From Linyphia triangularis (lineage: Eukaryota > Arthropoda > Arachnida > Araneae > Linyphiidae), in assembly GCA_963978545.1 (NCBI GenBank), contig OZ021729.1:8293501-8357500 (forward strand): 64,000 nt of DNA, read 5' to 3'. Position 1 is the first letter of the stretch. The number at the start of each line of letters is the position of its first letter. Under the pieces are notes generated by a model. The model was not told where the DNA came from. It made no database searches and saw only the letters and a list, made by a program, of their open reading frames with translations. Of this stretch, positions 1 to 11,215 are shown piece by piece. Both the position numbers and the translations under genes were made by a program.

Positions 1-683
1 TAGAAGAAAAAAACTTTCGAAGAGAAATGGAGCAGATACATCATTATGCTCACGCTATATCATGAGTCGGAATATTAACGGCAACTAATCGAAATCCATT
101 ATGAAAGGAATGAAAAATAACAATGATCCTTCTTCACAAAAGAATTAATTTGCATTCTCGGGCTTTCTGTTAATTCATTTCACCTGGTGCATAAAAAGCT
201 CTTTCGGTTGAAAACAACAGCAGTTGAAATTATTGTCGTTTAATGGAAGCTTATACAGAACCAACACCGTAAATCAACTCAACTCATTTGTTGGTTAATC
301 GTTCATTAAATAAAAAGGATTATATATGTTTCCTGTTGTTATGAAATAAATTTGGTTTCATTTTAAAATTAATTGTTGGAACAGTTTAGTCTTAATTAAA
401 CTAATTCTGTTTAAATCCGTCTAGACTCTTCAACGGTATATTGAAGCATTTTTCGATTTTTACCAGCGGTATTGGCCATTGCTGAAAACAAGGGTTTTGG
501 AAAGTTTAGCCAGTCCATACCTAATCTCTAGTATATTTCTAAAATACATGATTTTTTTTTTTTTTTTTTTTTTTAAATAAACATTTCAAGCATCTCACAA
601 AAGATATTTTCATCCCCTCTGTCCTTTCTTATTAAAATATATTTCAATTTTAAAACTCTACACTAACATTGCAAAACTCTCAC
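1..683. other. AT-rich non-coding DNA
   Basis: No gene is recognised. The stretch is AT-rich with a run of about 23 T at 552-574. A short phrase at 461-481 (taccagcggtattggccat) resembles wording in the repeat that follows at 684, but it is too short to call. Confidence 0.6.
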
Positions 684-800
684 TATATATTTTACCAAGC
701 ACTGGGCGAGATTGGTCAAGATACGTAGCAACGGCCAGGCTGCAGCGGTTCATATCGGGATTGGATAGTGTAGAGCCGATATTGGCCAATGTATTTGTTC
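684..800 (+). repeat. Dispersed repeat Y, copy 1
   Basis: This block is GC-richer than its surroundings. It matches the reverse complement of 43326-43410 at roughly 75-80% by eye, sharing GCGAGATTGG, CAAGAT and AGCAACGGCCAG in the same order. Two copies in one window argue for an old dispersed repeat. Its class is unknown: no tRNA boxes, terminal repeats or coding motif were seen. Confidence 0.5.
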
Positions 801-1142
801 CACTTGGGTGCTATCAGAAAGCCTGATTGATGGTTGTCGCTACAGAAACAAGACTTGTCTGTTTAGAATTGGAGTGTGAATACAGGAAATTGACATCCAA
901 AGCCTAAAAATAGTAGATGTCTTTCTTATGATATCTACCTTGGAAATCGGAGCTTGTCTTTATAGCAATAGACAATGCTGAATACATTTCGAGGATGATT
1001 CTTGTGATGGACAGACAATACTTATTACTAGACATTCACTGACTAGATTTCAGATTAACCTCCTCATGACTGGGTTTGATGAAAAGACTTGTGATGGGAA
1101 ACTCTTCATAAAGGTTGATACTAGCAAAACAGTGTAAACCTT

Positions 1143-1480
1143 GTATAAAGCTTGCTATGAAAAGGTTTACACACATACTTTACATGGTAATCATCGTATC
1201 AAGCTTGTTATGAAAAGGTTTACACACATATTTTACAGTAAAGTATTATGCATTGTAGCAAGCTTATTATAGAAAGGTTTACACACATCCTTTACTGTGT
1301 AAACTTTGTAGCAAGTTTGTTATGAAAAGGTTTACATACATGTTACAGTGTAAACTTTGTAGCAAGCTTGTTATGGAAAGGTTTACATATATATTTTCCA
1401 GTGAAGTATAATGCAATGTATCAAACTGGTTACGAAAAGATACTTTACAGTGTAAAGCTTCTTAAAAAGTTGGTCATGAA
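1143..1480. repeat. Minisatellite, ~51-59 bp unit
   Basis: Five to six diverged units each carry an AAGCTTGTTATGAAAAGG core followed by GTTTACACACAT. GGTTTAC anchors fall near 1164, 1217, 1276, 1329 and 1380, giving spacings of 51-59 bp. An 83-codon frame over part of this array is only translated repeat. Confidence 0.8.
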
Positions 1481-1840
1481 AACGTTACAAAAAGCTTGTC
1501 AACTGGGAACTTGGATTCCTTTTCAAGGTTTTAAAAATTTGCATCTTTCTCATCTGAAACTTGCATCCTTTTTGTTCAGGAGGTTAACACAAGGTGTTAA
1601 AGGTTTAAATGCTATCTGATAAGGGACGTAAAGAAGACAAGAAAATATTTTATTTGTATATGATAACTCAGTAATTACTTTATTTGAAATTAATGCTTAA
1701 AAACGAATTTTTATTTCATTAGAAAATATTTTATTATCTTTACAGATGATTAAACAATGAATTATTTTTCAAAGAAAAGAGTATACATTAATTAATGACA
1801 GCAGTGCTTTTCAAAACAAAATAATAAGTAAAAAATATTC

Positions 1841-3172
1841 CATCCATCCTATACATCAGAAAATTTTAATTATTTGAAATTTTTGTTTGAAATATAACGC
1901 ATTTCATAATTTTTAGGGAATGATTATATATTTAGTAATAAAACAAAAAAACTTAAACTGATATTGATACATTAAACTTTAGATATTTCATCCATCCTAT
2001 ACATCAGAAAATTTTAATTGTTTGAATTTTTGTTTGAAATATAATGCATTTCATAATTTTTAGTGAATGATTATATACTTAGTAATAAAACAAAAAAACT
2101 TAAACTGATATTGATACATTAAACGTTAAATATTTCATCCATCCTATACATCAGAAAATTTTAATTGTTTGAAATTTTTGTTTGAAATATAATGCATTTC
2201 ATAATTTTTAGTGAATGATTATATACTTAGTAATAAAACAAAAAAACTTAAACTGATATTGATACATTAAACGTTAAATATTTCATCCATCCTATACATC
2301 AGAAAATTTTAATTGTTTGAAATTTTTGTTTGAAATATAATGCATTTCATAATTTTTAGTGAATGATTATATACTTAGTAATAAAACAAAAAAACTTAAA
2401 CTGATATTGATACATTAAACGTTAAATATTTCATCCATCCTATACATCAGAAAATTTTAATTGTTTGAAATTTTTGTTTGAAATATAATGCATTTCATAA
2501 TTTTTAGTGAATGATTATATTCTTAGTAATAAAACAAAAAAACTTAAACTGATATTGATACAGTAAACGTTAAATATTTCTTCCATCCTTTACATCAGAA
2601 AATTTTAATTGTTTGAAATTTTTGTTTGAAATATAATGCATTTCATAATTTTTAGTGAATGATTATATACTTAGTAATAAAACAAAAAAACTTAAACTGA
2701 TATTGATACATTAAACGTTAAATATTTCATCCATCCTATACATCAGAAAATTTTAATTGTTTGAAATTTTTGTTTGAAATATAATGCATTTCATAATTTT
2801 TAGTGAATGATTATATACTTAGTAATAAAACAAAAAAACTTAAACTGATATTGATACATTAAACGTTAAATATTTCTTCCATCCTTTACATCAGAAAATT
2901 TTAATTGTTTGAAATTTTTGTTTGAAATATAATGCATTTCATAATTTTTAGTGAATGATTATATACTTAGTAATAAAACAAAAAAACTTAAACTGATATT
3001 GATACATTAAACGTTAAATATTTCATCCATCCTATACATCAGAAAATTTTAATTGTTTGAAATTTTTGTTTGACATATAATGCATTTCATAATTTTTAGT
3101 GAATGATTATATACTTAGTAATGAAACAAAAAAACTTAAACTGATATTGATACATTAAATGTTAAAAAACCT
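1841..3172. repeat. 148-bp tandem array, 9 units
   Basis: Nine near-identical units begin with CATCCATCCTATACATCAG (or a CTTCCATCC variant) at 1841, 1989, 2136, 2284, 2432, 2580, 2728, 2876 and 3024, so the period is 147-148 bp. Each unit contains GAAATATAATGCATTTCATA and a run of AAACAAAAAAACTTAAACTG. Units starting at 2580 and 2876 share the CTTCCATCCTTTAC variant, which suggests local two-unit amplification. Very low divergence implies recent amplification or homogenisation. No coding content. Confidence 0.95.
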
Positions 3173-3789
3173 GTCAATAACACAGTTCTCATAAAAAAAA
3201 CAAGCGCAGTTTACAAAACAATACATTTTCCTCAGTACTCATTTTAAATGATCACTTCCATTTCATTCGATTTTTCACGTTTTATCTCTGAAAGCGTAGG
3301 TGGATATTTCTTTTTGTATTTACAAGCATAAAAGTATTTGAAACAGATTACTAAGGCATCGGTCCATTTATTTAACTTTTCTCAATTCGAAAAGAAAAAT
3401 GGACTTTTATGTTGTTTGTTCTAAAAAGATTCAGTCATTCACAGTTTCAAGAAATGTTTCTCCCGAAACCAGATTACAAAATCAATAAGAAAACGGCAGG
3501 AGGGGAGAGAGAGGTAAGAAAGCATCGACAACAACTAGACAGCTGGAAAAAACCATTTCTGGAAATTTTGTGCAGAAAGAGATGATGAATGTTACGAAAG
3601 GATTTTACTTCAAATCATTTTCGGAAACCTTTTTAGTTTACATGTCGAATAAATAATGTCACGAATTTTTGGTCAGATAAATTCAATTTGAGGCTAAAAT
3701 AGTGATTTATGTGGAAGCTGAACTAGATTGATTAGAGTTTTGATTGGAATTGTATGGAACATTAGTAATTTTTTTTTTATCGGTGCTAA
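3173..3789. other. AT-rich non-coding DNA
   Basis: No gene, RNA gene or terminal-repeat element recognised. It separates the 148-bp and 145-bp arrays. Confidence 0.6.
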
Positions 3790-4704
3790 TAATGGCCTTG
3801 TTGTTGAATGAGTCTTTATTTTATATCATAAAGTAAGAAATATTTCTTGCTGTAATGTTGATAATTTATTAAATAAGCAACAACATAACGCACCATTAAC
3901 ATAAGTAAAGAAAAAATGTCGTTTGTATTAGATTTTCAATGTCCTTGTAGTAGAATGAATCTTTATTTTATATCATAAAGTAGGAGATATTTCTTGCTAG
4001 AATGTTGATAATTTGTATAAGCAACAAAATATAATAGTATAAACATGAATAAAGAACAAAATGTCTTTCATATTATATTTTCAATGTCCTTGTATTTGAA
4101 TGAATATTTATTTTATATCATAAAGTAGGATGTATTTCTTGTTGGAATGTTGATGATTTACATAAGTAACAATATATCGTAGCATTAACATGCTTAAAGT
4201 AATAAATGTCATTCATGTTAGATTTTCAATGTCCCTGTATTTAAATGAATGTTTATTTTATATTATAAATTTGGTTATATTTTTTGCTGGGATGTTGATA
4301 ATTTATATAAGCAACAATATGTCGTAGGATTAACATAAGCAAAGTAATAAATGTCATTCATTTAAGATTTTTAATGTCCTTGTAGTTGAATGAAATTTTA
4401 TTTTATATCATAAAGTAAGAAATATTTCTTGCTGTAATGTTGATAATTTAAATAAGCAACAATATAACGCACCATTAACATTAGTAAAGAAAAAATGTCG
4501 TTCATATTTGATTTTCAATGTCCATGTAGTAGAATGAATCTTTATTTTATATCATAAAGTAGGAGATATTTCTTGCTAGAATGTTGATAATTTGTATAAG
4601 CAACAAAATATAATAGTATAAACATGAATAAAGAACAAAATGTCTTTCATATTATATTTTCAATGTCCTTGTATTTGAATGAATGTTTATTTTATATCAT
4701 AAAG
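3790..4704. repeat. 145-bp tandem array with 4-unit higher-order period
   Basis: Seven units share TTTATTTTATATCATAAAG, with anchors at 3815, 3962, 4107, 4252, 4397, 4541 and 4686 (spacing 144-147 bp). Units 1 and 5 share GTAAGAAATATTTCTTGCTG and ACGCACCATTAACAT; units 2 and 6 share GTAGGAGATATTTCTTGCTA. Units four apart are therefore more alike than neighbours, a higher-order repeat of about 582 bp. The sequence differs from the 148-bp array upstream. Confidence 0.92.
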
Positions 4705-5681
4705 GAACGCAGATTCGATGTCCAGTGTTACAGAAAGAAATCTTGAGGTTTACCTATTATAGAATTTACATAACGGGGGAGTTTGCTGAATTTGAATATA
4801 GTAATTTGTTGAAAAAAAAAAGAAAAAAAAATCCTAGGCATTGAACCTACAATTTCCAAAAAATCGTATAATCCATTAGAGTAATAGTTTTCTTTTAAAT
4901 TTTTTTTTTCAATTTTGGTTAGACTTTAGGCTTACTCACTAATATATATGACTGGGAAAAGTGTTTGTTCAGTTCATACATGCAATGTTAATGCAATTTT
5001 TTTATCTTAATATTTCGTATTCATGTAAGTCATATTTTTTATGTGACGAAAAATATAAGGCAATTCATTCCATCATAACTTTAATGATTGACGTAATTAC
5101 AAAACCATTTTTAAAAGATGAATTGGAGCTTAGAAACAAATAAAAACAATTATGGATGGTCAATTTGAACATATACTTCTTGGAAAAAGGTCGTTAATTT
5201 TTAGTCGTGTTCTCATCTTAAATAAGATCAGAACTTTTTATAGTGTTCTTTACTTAATGGACTCTTGCGAACAAAAAAGAAATAAAAACTGTCTTACACC
5301 TTTTTGTTGTTTTATCCGAAAAGAATGGCCTAAATTCTTCTTTTTATGAGCGAAAAACGGTCAGTAATGAAATGTACCAAAAATATCCTAAAGAAAAATT
5401 CAGTAAACTATTTGGGGCAAAGATAAAAAAAAAAAGCTTTTTAGGAGAAGTGGTCCTCCAAACTCAATGATAGATCAGTTGCAACTGCAAACACAATTTT
5501 ATAAATTGAGTTTAAAATAAAATAGTGATATCTATCTATTTGTTTAAATTGTTTCGAATAAAATTAAGATTGATGGTGATGATTTTCAAATTAAATTAAT
5601 AGTTGCGTTTTATTTTTTAAATATTAATTCCAATATGACAAAGATATAGAAGAAATTGATGCTTATATTTACAACTGTGAT
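4705..5681. other. AT-rich non-coding DNA
   Basis: Frames of 60 and 65 codons (4961-5143 and 5152-5349, plus) show no recognisable domain, signal peptide or repeat and fit chance expectation here. Nothing else is recognised. Confidence 0.6.
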
Positions 5682-5890
5682 AAAGTGAAGACAAGTTGGT
5701 TGGTTGTTTTTAGATTATCTGGCGCCGTCAGCAACACGAGGGCTAAAATGCGCCGAAACATTCGTCATTAGGCAAGCCAACATACATTTACAAACACCCA
5801 TGCCTAATACGGGACTCGAACCTGCAACCTCGCGGTCTAGAAGCTATCACGCTAACCACTATACCGTTTGGTCGGCAAAGTGAAGACAAG
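5682..5890 (-). mobile_element. tRNA-derived SINE family 1, copy 1, with 14-bp TSD
   Basis: Read on the minus strand, the element (5696-5876) opens with a tRNA-like head: an A-box-like TATAGTGGTTAGCGTG and a B box GGTTCGAGTCCCG. A conserved body follows (TTTGTAAATGTATGTTGGCTT, then GGCGCATT...GACGGCGCCAG), ending in an AACCAACC tail. Target-site duplications AAAGTGAAGACAAG flank it perfectly at 5682-5695 and 5877-5890. The head would be the RNA polymerase III promoter; mobilisation would need a partner LINE, which is not visible here. Confidence 0.93.
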
Positions 5891-6141
5891 ACTTTTGTAG
5901 ATAAACATAAACCATAAAAACAAAGTTTTTAATTATAAATCCTTGATATGCATTGCCAATTTTCCTATTTTCTAACATACGCCGATTCTGTTGTCAGCGT
6001 GCAGTTAGTGTTTGCATTTAATTTTAAATATTAAAAATATCTCTATTAGAAAAATATGCAGTAGATTACGTATCAAATAAACGTGAACTTATACATTCAC
6101 GTCCAAATTCCTTTTATTTATTCTGATTAAAACAATTTTTA

Positions 6142-6484
6142 GACATGTGTAACAGGGAAATATTTCAGGCAACATGTGTAACAGGGAAGTATTTCAGGCA
6201 ACATGTGTAAGTATTTCAGGCAACATGTGTAAGTATTTCAGGCAAAATGTGTAAGTATTTCAGGTAACATGTATAACAGGGAAGTATTTCAGGCAACATG
6301 TGTAAGTATTTCAGGCAACATGTGTAAGTATTTCAGGCAACATGTGTAAGTATTTCAGGCAACATGTGTAAGTATTTCAGGCAACATGTGTAAGTATTTC
6401 AGGCAACATGTGTAAGTATTTCAGGCAACATGTGTAAGTATTTCAGGCAACATGTGTAAGTATTTCAGGCAACATATATAACAT
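6142..6484. repeat. 22/29-bp minisatellite inside element B
   Basis: The unit is AAGTATTTCAGGCAACATGTGT (22 bp; the last two bases complete the repeat), with a 29-bp variant that carries an extra CAGGGAA near its start. About a dozen units are present; the 29-bp variants occur at the left end and once near 6270. It starts immediately after the internal TTTATTTATTCTG segment of element B. Confidence 0.93.
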
Positions 6485-6534
6485 GGACAACATATATTCC
6501 ACAGATTTGCTCAGTGGCCGCAAACAAAACGAAG

Positions 6535-6718
6535 TTGGTTGTTTGGTTGTTTTCAGATTATCTGGCACCGTCAGCAACACTAGGGCTATAATGCGCCGAA
6601 ACATTCGTCATTAGATAAACCAACATACATTTACAAACACCCATGCCTAACACGGGACTCGAACCTGCAACCTCGCGGTCTGGAAGCTAGCATGCTAACC
6701 ACTATACCGTTTGGTCGG
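6535..6718 (-). mobile_element. SINE family 1, copy 2
   Basis: Same family and orientation as the copy at 5696. The B box reads GGTTCGAGTCCCG on the minus strand. The flanks AAAACGAAG (before) and AAAATCGAAG (after) form a slightly decayed target duplication. The target is the right end of element B (AAAATCGAAGTTAAT), so this SINE is younger than that B copy. Confidence 0.9.
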
Positions 6719-6745
6719 CCAAAAATCGAAGTTAATAAGGATTTA

Positions 6746-7010
6746 TAGATATTGTCATTAAAAAACGATAGAAAATAAAAATAAATGCCTCCCCCACCTT
6801 CCCAAATAAAAAAAGTCGAAGGATTTAATCTTACTCAACTATATTTTGATATACTAGTGATCTGAATGCAGTTTGCGCCTTTAAGATTCCCTTTAATTGA
6901 CCTATTAACTTTATTGAAACTTTATTAGAGTTGGGTATTTTATTCAATCGATGAGAAATATAATATTCATTGCGTTTTGCTTTTCCTCATCATACCTCAA
7001 TTGAGTTTTT
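6746..7010. other. AT-rich non-coding DNA
   Basis: Nothing recognised between the two SINE-bearing stretches. Confidence 0.55.
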
Positions 7011-7212
7011 CTCTTTTATTTATTCCGACCAAACTGTATAGTGGTTAGCGTGCTAGCTTCTAGACCTTGAGGTTGCGGGTTCGAGTCCCGTGTAAGGCAG
7101 GGGGGTTTGTAAATGTATGTTGGCTTGCTAAATGACGAATGTTTTGGCGCATTATAGCCCTCGTGTTTCTGACGGCGCCAGTTAGTCTGAAAACAACCAA
7201 CTCTTTTATATA
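7011..7212 (+). mobile_element. SINE family 1, copy 3, with TSD
   Basis: The element is at 7023-7200 on the plus strand: CCGACCAAACTGTATAGTGG head, TAGTGGTTAGCGTG A box, GGTTCGAGTCC B box, and AACAACCAA tail. Target duplications CTCTTTTATTTA (7011-7022) and CTCTTTTATATA (7201-7212) differ at one base. A G-run in the body (7098-7105) marks a copy-specific change. Confidence 0.92.
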
Positions 7213-7340
7213 TTGCTGTCATCTACAGAATATTATCACAACTTCACAATATTTTTGTACTATATCTGATTTTATTTTAACTCTGATGTTTCAAGCAGAT
7301 CACACGATGTGCAATTGTAAACAAACTATTAAAAAGAAGA

Positions 7341-9860
7341 GATGGTATTAGTCTTTAATTTGGTGGCGTCATTTATCAATTTTACTTTGTATAAAGGGTG
7401 AAAAAGGGAACGTCATAAAAAAAAAAAAAACGTTCAGAAATTAAATATATAATTGAGTGGAAATTATACATAAGATTGAGTATAAAGTATTTATTTTACA
7501 TCAGAATATCCTTTCAGTAATTAGAAACGGTCTTAGTTTTTAATTTGGAGTGTCATTTATCAATTTTACTTTGTATAAAGGGTGAAAAAGGGAACGTCAT
7601 AAAACAAAAAAAACGTTCAGAAATTAAATATATAATTGAGTGGAAATTATACATAAGATTGAGTATAAAGTATTTATTTTACATCAGAATATCCTTTCAG
7701 TAATTAGAAACGGTCTTAGTTTTTAATTTGGAGTGTCATTTATCAATTTTACTTTGTATAAAGGGTGAAAAAGGGAACGTCATAAAAAAAAACGTTCAGA
7801 AATGAAATATATAATTGAGTGGAAATTATACATAAGATTGAGAATAAAGAAAGAATTTTACAGCAGAATATCCTTTCAATAATTAGAAACGGTCTTAGTT
7901 TTTAATTTGGAGTGTCATTTATCAATTTTACATAAAAGGTGAATAAGGGTGCATAAAAGGTGAAAAAGGGAACGTCATAAAAAAAAAAAAACGTTCAGAA
8001 ATTAAATATATAATTGAGTGGAAATTATACATAAGATTGAGAATAAAGAAAGAATTTTACAGCAGAATATCCTTTCAGTAATTAGAAACGGTCTTAGTTT
8101 TTAATTTGGAGTGTCATTTATCAATTTTACTTTGTATAAAGGGTGAAAAAGGGAACGTCATAAAAAAAAAAAAAACGTTCAGAAATTAAATATATAATTG
8201 AGTGGAAATTATACATAAGATTGAGTATAAAGTATTTATTTTACATCAGAATATCCTTTCAGTAATTAGAAACGGTCTTAGTTTTTAATTTGGAGTGTCA
8301 TTTATCAATTTTACTTTGTATAAAGGGTAAAAAAGGGAACGTCATAAAAAAAAAACGTTCAGAAATTAAATATATAATTGAGTGGAAATTATACATAAGA
8401 TTGAGTATAAAGTATTTATTTTACATCAGAATATCCTTTCAGTAATTAGAAACGGTCTTAGTTTTTAATTTGGAGTGTCATTTATCAATTTTACTTTGTA
8501 TAAAGGGTGAAAAAGGGAACGTCATAAAAAAAAACGTTCAGAAATGAAATATATAATTGAGTGGAAATTATACATAAGATTGAGAATAAAGAAAGAATTT
8601 TACAGCAGAATATCCTTTCAGTAATTAGAAACGGTCTTAGTTTTTAATTTGGAGTGTCATTTATCAATTTTACTTTGTATAAAGGGTGAAAAAGGGAACG
8701 TCATAAAAAAAAAAAAAACGTTCAGAAATTAAATATATAATTGAGTGGAAATTATACATAAGATTGAGTATAAAGTATTTATTTTACATCAGAATATCCT
8801 TTCAGTAATTAGAAACGGTCTTAGTTTTTAATTTGGAGTGTCATTTATCAATTTTACTTTGTATAAAGGGTAAAAAAGGGAACGTCATAAAAAAAAAACG
8901 TTCAGAAATTAAATATATAATTGAGTGGAAATTATACATAAGATTGAGTATAAAGTATTTATTTTACATCAGAATATCCTTTCAGTAATTAGAAACGGTC
9001 TTAGTTTTTAATTTGGAGTGTCATTTATCAATTTTACTTTGTATAAAGGGTGAAAAAGGGAACGTCATAAAAAAAAACGTTCAGAAATGAAATATATAAT
9101 TGAGTGGAAATTATACATAAGATTGAGAATAAAGAAAGAATTTTACAGCAGAATATCCTTTCAATAATTAGAAACGGTCTTAGTTTTTAATTTGGAGTGT
9201 CATTTATCAATTTTACTTTGTATAAAGGGTGAAAAAGGGAACGTCATAAAAAAAAAATTCACAAATGAAGTATATAATTGAGTGGAAATTATACATAAGA
9301 TTGAGTATAAAGAATTTATTTTACATCAGAATATCCTTTCAGTAATTAGAAACGGTCTTAGTTTTTAATTTGGAGTGTCATTTATCAATTTTACTTTGTA
9401 TAAAGGGTGAAAAAGGGAACGTCATAAAAAAAAACGTTCACAAATGAAATATATAATTGAGTGGAAATTATACATAAGATTGAATATAAAGAATTTATTT
9501 TACAGCATAATATCCTTTCAATAATTAAAAATGGTCTTAGTTTTTAATTTGGTGTGTCATTTATCAATTTTACTTTAAAGGATAAGAAAAAAAAATTCAG
9601 AATGTAAATATATGATTCAATGGAAATTATACATAAGATTGAGTACAAAGCATTTATTTTACAGCAAAACATTCATTCAATAATTATAAACGGTACTAGT
9701 CTTTAATTTGGTGCTTTATTTATATCAACTATACATTCGATAAATGGTAAGAAAGGAAATATCACAAAATAAAAATCCGTCCAGAAATTAAATATATAAT
9801 CGAGTGGAAATTCTATATAAGATTGAATACAAAGCATCTATTTTAAAGCATCTATTATAT
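7341..9860. repeat. ~180-bp tandem array with 543-bp three-unit higher-order repeat
   Basis: About 13 units contain TTTATCAATTTTACTTTGTA, GGGAACGTCATA, a variable poly-A run, ACGTTCAGAAAT and AATTGAGTGGAAATTATACA. Anchors (ATAAAGGGTG) fall at 7391, 7575, 7758, ~7932, 8136, 8320, 8500, 8679, 8863, 9043, 9222 and 9400. The spacing 184-180-179 repeats exactly twice (8136-8679 and 8679-9222). Unit types differ by GGTGAAAAAG versus GGTAAAAAAG and by GAATAAAGAAAGAATTTTAC versus GTATAAAGTATTTATTTTAC. A local 21-bp duplication sits at 7932-7965, and units decay after 9577. Confidence 0.95.
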
Positions 9861-9879
9861 CCTTTCATTAATTATCTAC

Positions 9880-10330
9880 AGATCAACATTTAAAGCTACT
9901 AATTTCAACAACAAAATCCAAATTTAGCTTTTTTCCTTCTATAAATAACTCCATATCGCCGCGATCTCAAACCATAATTCCCACTCGACGATCATCATCC
10001 GACACCCGATCCGTGCTATCATGCGTCACCTGGGCTCGTAAATCGAGCGGGATATCCCACTTCTAAGCCTCCCCCTCTTCTAACATCAAAACGGGAACGC
10101 TTCTTAAAGGCCGCTGTTCATTTATCCCTCCTCTATGATCGATTAGATCGCTTTCCTCCAATGCAAGTTGATTCCCCCTCCCCTACCGAATTCAGGCTTC
10201 CCTCCAATGCGCGTTGCTTTTCCCCCTTTTTTTACTTCAGGCTTCCTTCCAATGCAGGTTGCTTTTCCCCTTTACTTCTTCTTTCGCTGCATCAGTTCCC
10301 TATTTTTTTCCCCCCCTCCTTTGCTTTTTG
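9880..10330. other. GC-richer unique block with ~47-bp triplication
   Basis: The block at 9950-10130 is clearly GC-richer than its neighbours. Three imperfect copies of a CTTCCTCCAATGCA...GTTGCTTTTCCCCC phrase (near 10152, 10197 and 10244) follow, then a pyrimidine-rich tract. A 75-codon plus frame (10168-10395) merely translates the pyrimidine repeat. It might be a conserved regulatory segment, but nothing internal proves that. Confidence 0.5.
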
Positions 10331-11157
10331 AGTTAGTAAATACGGATTTGCCAATGTCTGAAGTTGGGTTTGTTATCCAGTATTATAAAGTTTAAAAAAA
10401 AATTGCGATGTTTGATTTAAAAAAAAAATGTTTTGAAGTTTGTTGGGTTAGTGTTTAGGATTAGGAAGTGATATGTTTTAGGAAGAGACTGGGTATAGAT
10501 GATTAGGGTTGTTGGTAATTATTTCCGTAATTTTTTTCTTTTTTGTAATAAATTGTGAATTGTTTTTTTTTTCTAAGTAGACATCAGAGTTAAGTGTGTT
10601 CATTTTTAAGCTTTTAGGATTGGAATTAGGATAGGAATTTAATTTTGATTTATTGCTTCAAATATTATTTTGTTTTGTTTGCTAATATAAGTTAGTTAAA
10701 TCCTCATTTATTCGTATCTACTTAGAATAGTTGGGTTTGTTATAAAGTTCAATCTTTTTGTAAGTATTGAAGTTTGTTGAGTTTATTTATAGGATAATAA
10801 TAGATATGTATTGTGAAGGAGTTTCGAAGAAAGGAATTGTGGATTTGTAGATGGTAACTTATGACTTGGAACTGTAAAAAAGAGCATTTTGGCGATTGGT
10901 ACAGTACGCAAAAAAAAAAAAAAAAAATCCGAAAATTGGGAGTCACGTACCGTTGTAAATCGTGGAAAGCCTTTATTAACTGTATATAATTTTTTTTTAT
11001 CGTGAGGGGTCGTCTACATTTTAAAACTAAACCAAACTTTAAAAAATTCAATTGCAACTCTATAATATTATACCATATTTAGATTTAGAATCCAAAAAAA
11101 CGTCGAAATACCAAATTTTATAACTTTCCAATGGGTGGTTAGTAATTTAATTAAAGT

Positions 11158-11158
<1 letters not shown>
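10331..11158. other. AT-rich non-coding DNA
   Basis: No gene recognised; a 102-codon minus frame (10749-11057) is phenylalanine/leucine-rich with no domain and looks like chance. Confidence 0.55.

Positions 11159-11212
<54 letters not shown>
11159..11212. repeat. Poly-A tract (~54 nt)
   Basis: An uninterrupted run of A. It is not preceded by a recognisable retroposed sequence, so it cannot be assigned as a retroelement tail. Confidence 0.9.

Positions 11213-11215
<3 letters not shown>

Larger units (their letters stand above)
5898..6745 (-). mobile_element. Element B copy 1, interior replaced by minisatellite, SINE-interrupted
   Basis: Here B orientation means beginning TTTAAATCCTTTATATTAAC and ending ATATAAAGGATTTATATT plus a small AAAAACTTTGTTTTT hairpin. 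On the plus strand this minus copy begins with the hairpin end (near 5910), runs to TTTATTTATTCTGATTAAAA at 6113-6132, and then breaks into a 22-bp minisatellite. The other end resumes after about 6490 (ACAGATTTGCTCAG) and ends at TCGAAGTTAATAAGGATTTA near 6744. A SINE sits just inside that end. No ORF. Class unresolved. Confidence 0.7.

Noticed and set aside
7030..7100. tRNA genes suggested by the A and B boxes
   Set aside because: The head lacks a pairable acceptor stem, continues into a SINE body and is flanked by target duplications.
7016..7222. Minus frame containing GYNAPKHSSFSKPTYIYK, also seen at 32228, 39968 and 49417
   Set aside because: The recurring peptide comes from the SINE family 1 body read in one frame, not from a conserved gene.
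1841..9860. CRISPR-like arrays
   Set aside because: Repeats are adjacent with no unique spacers and units are 145-184 bp: satellite structure in eukaryotic DNA.
11159..11212. Processed pseudogene or LINE tail at the long poly-A
   Set aside because: No coding or retroelement sequence upstream and no flanking duplication.
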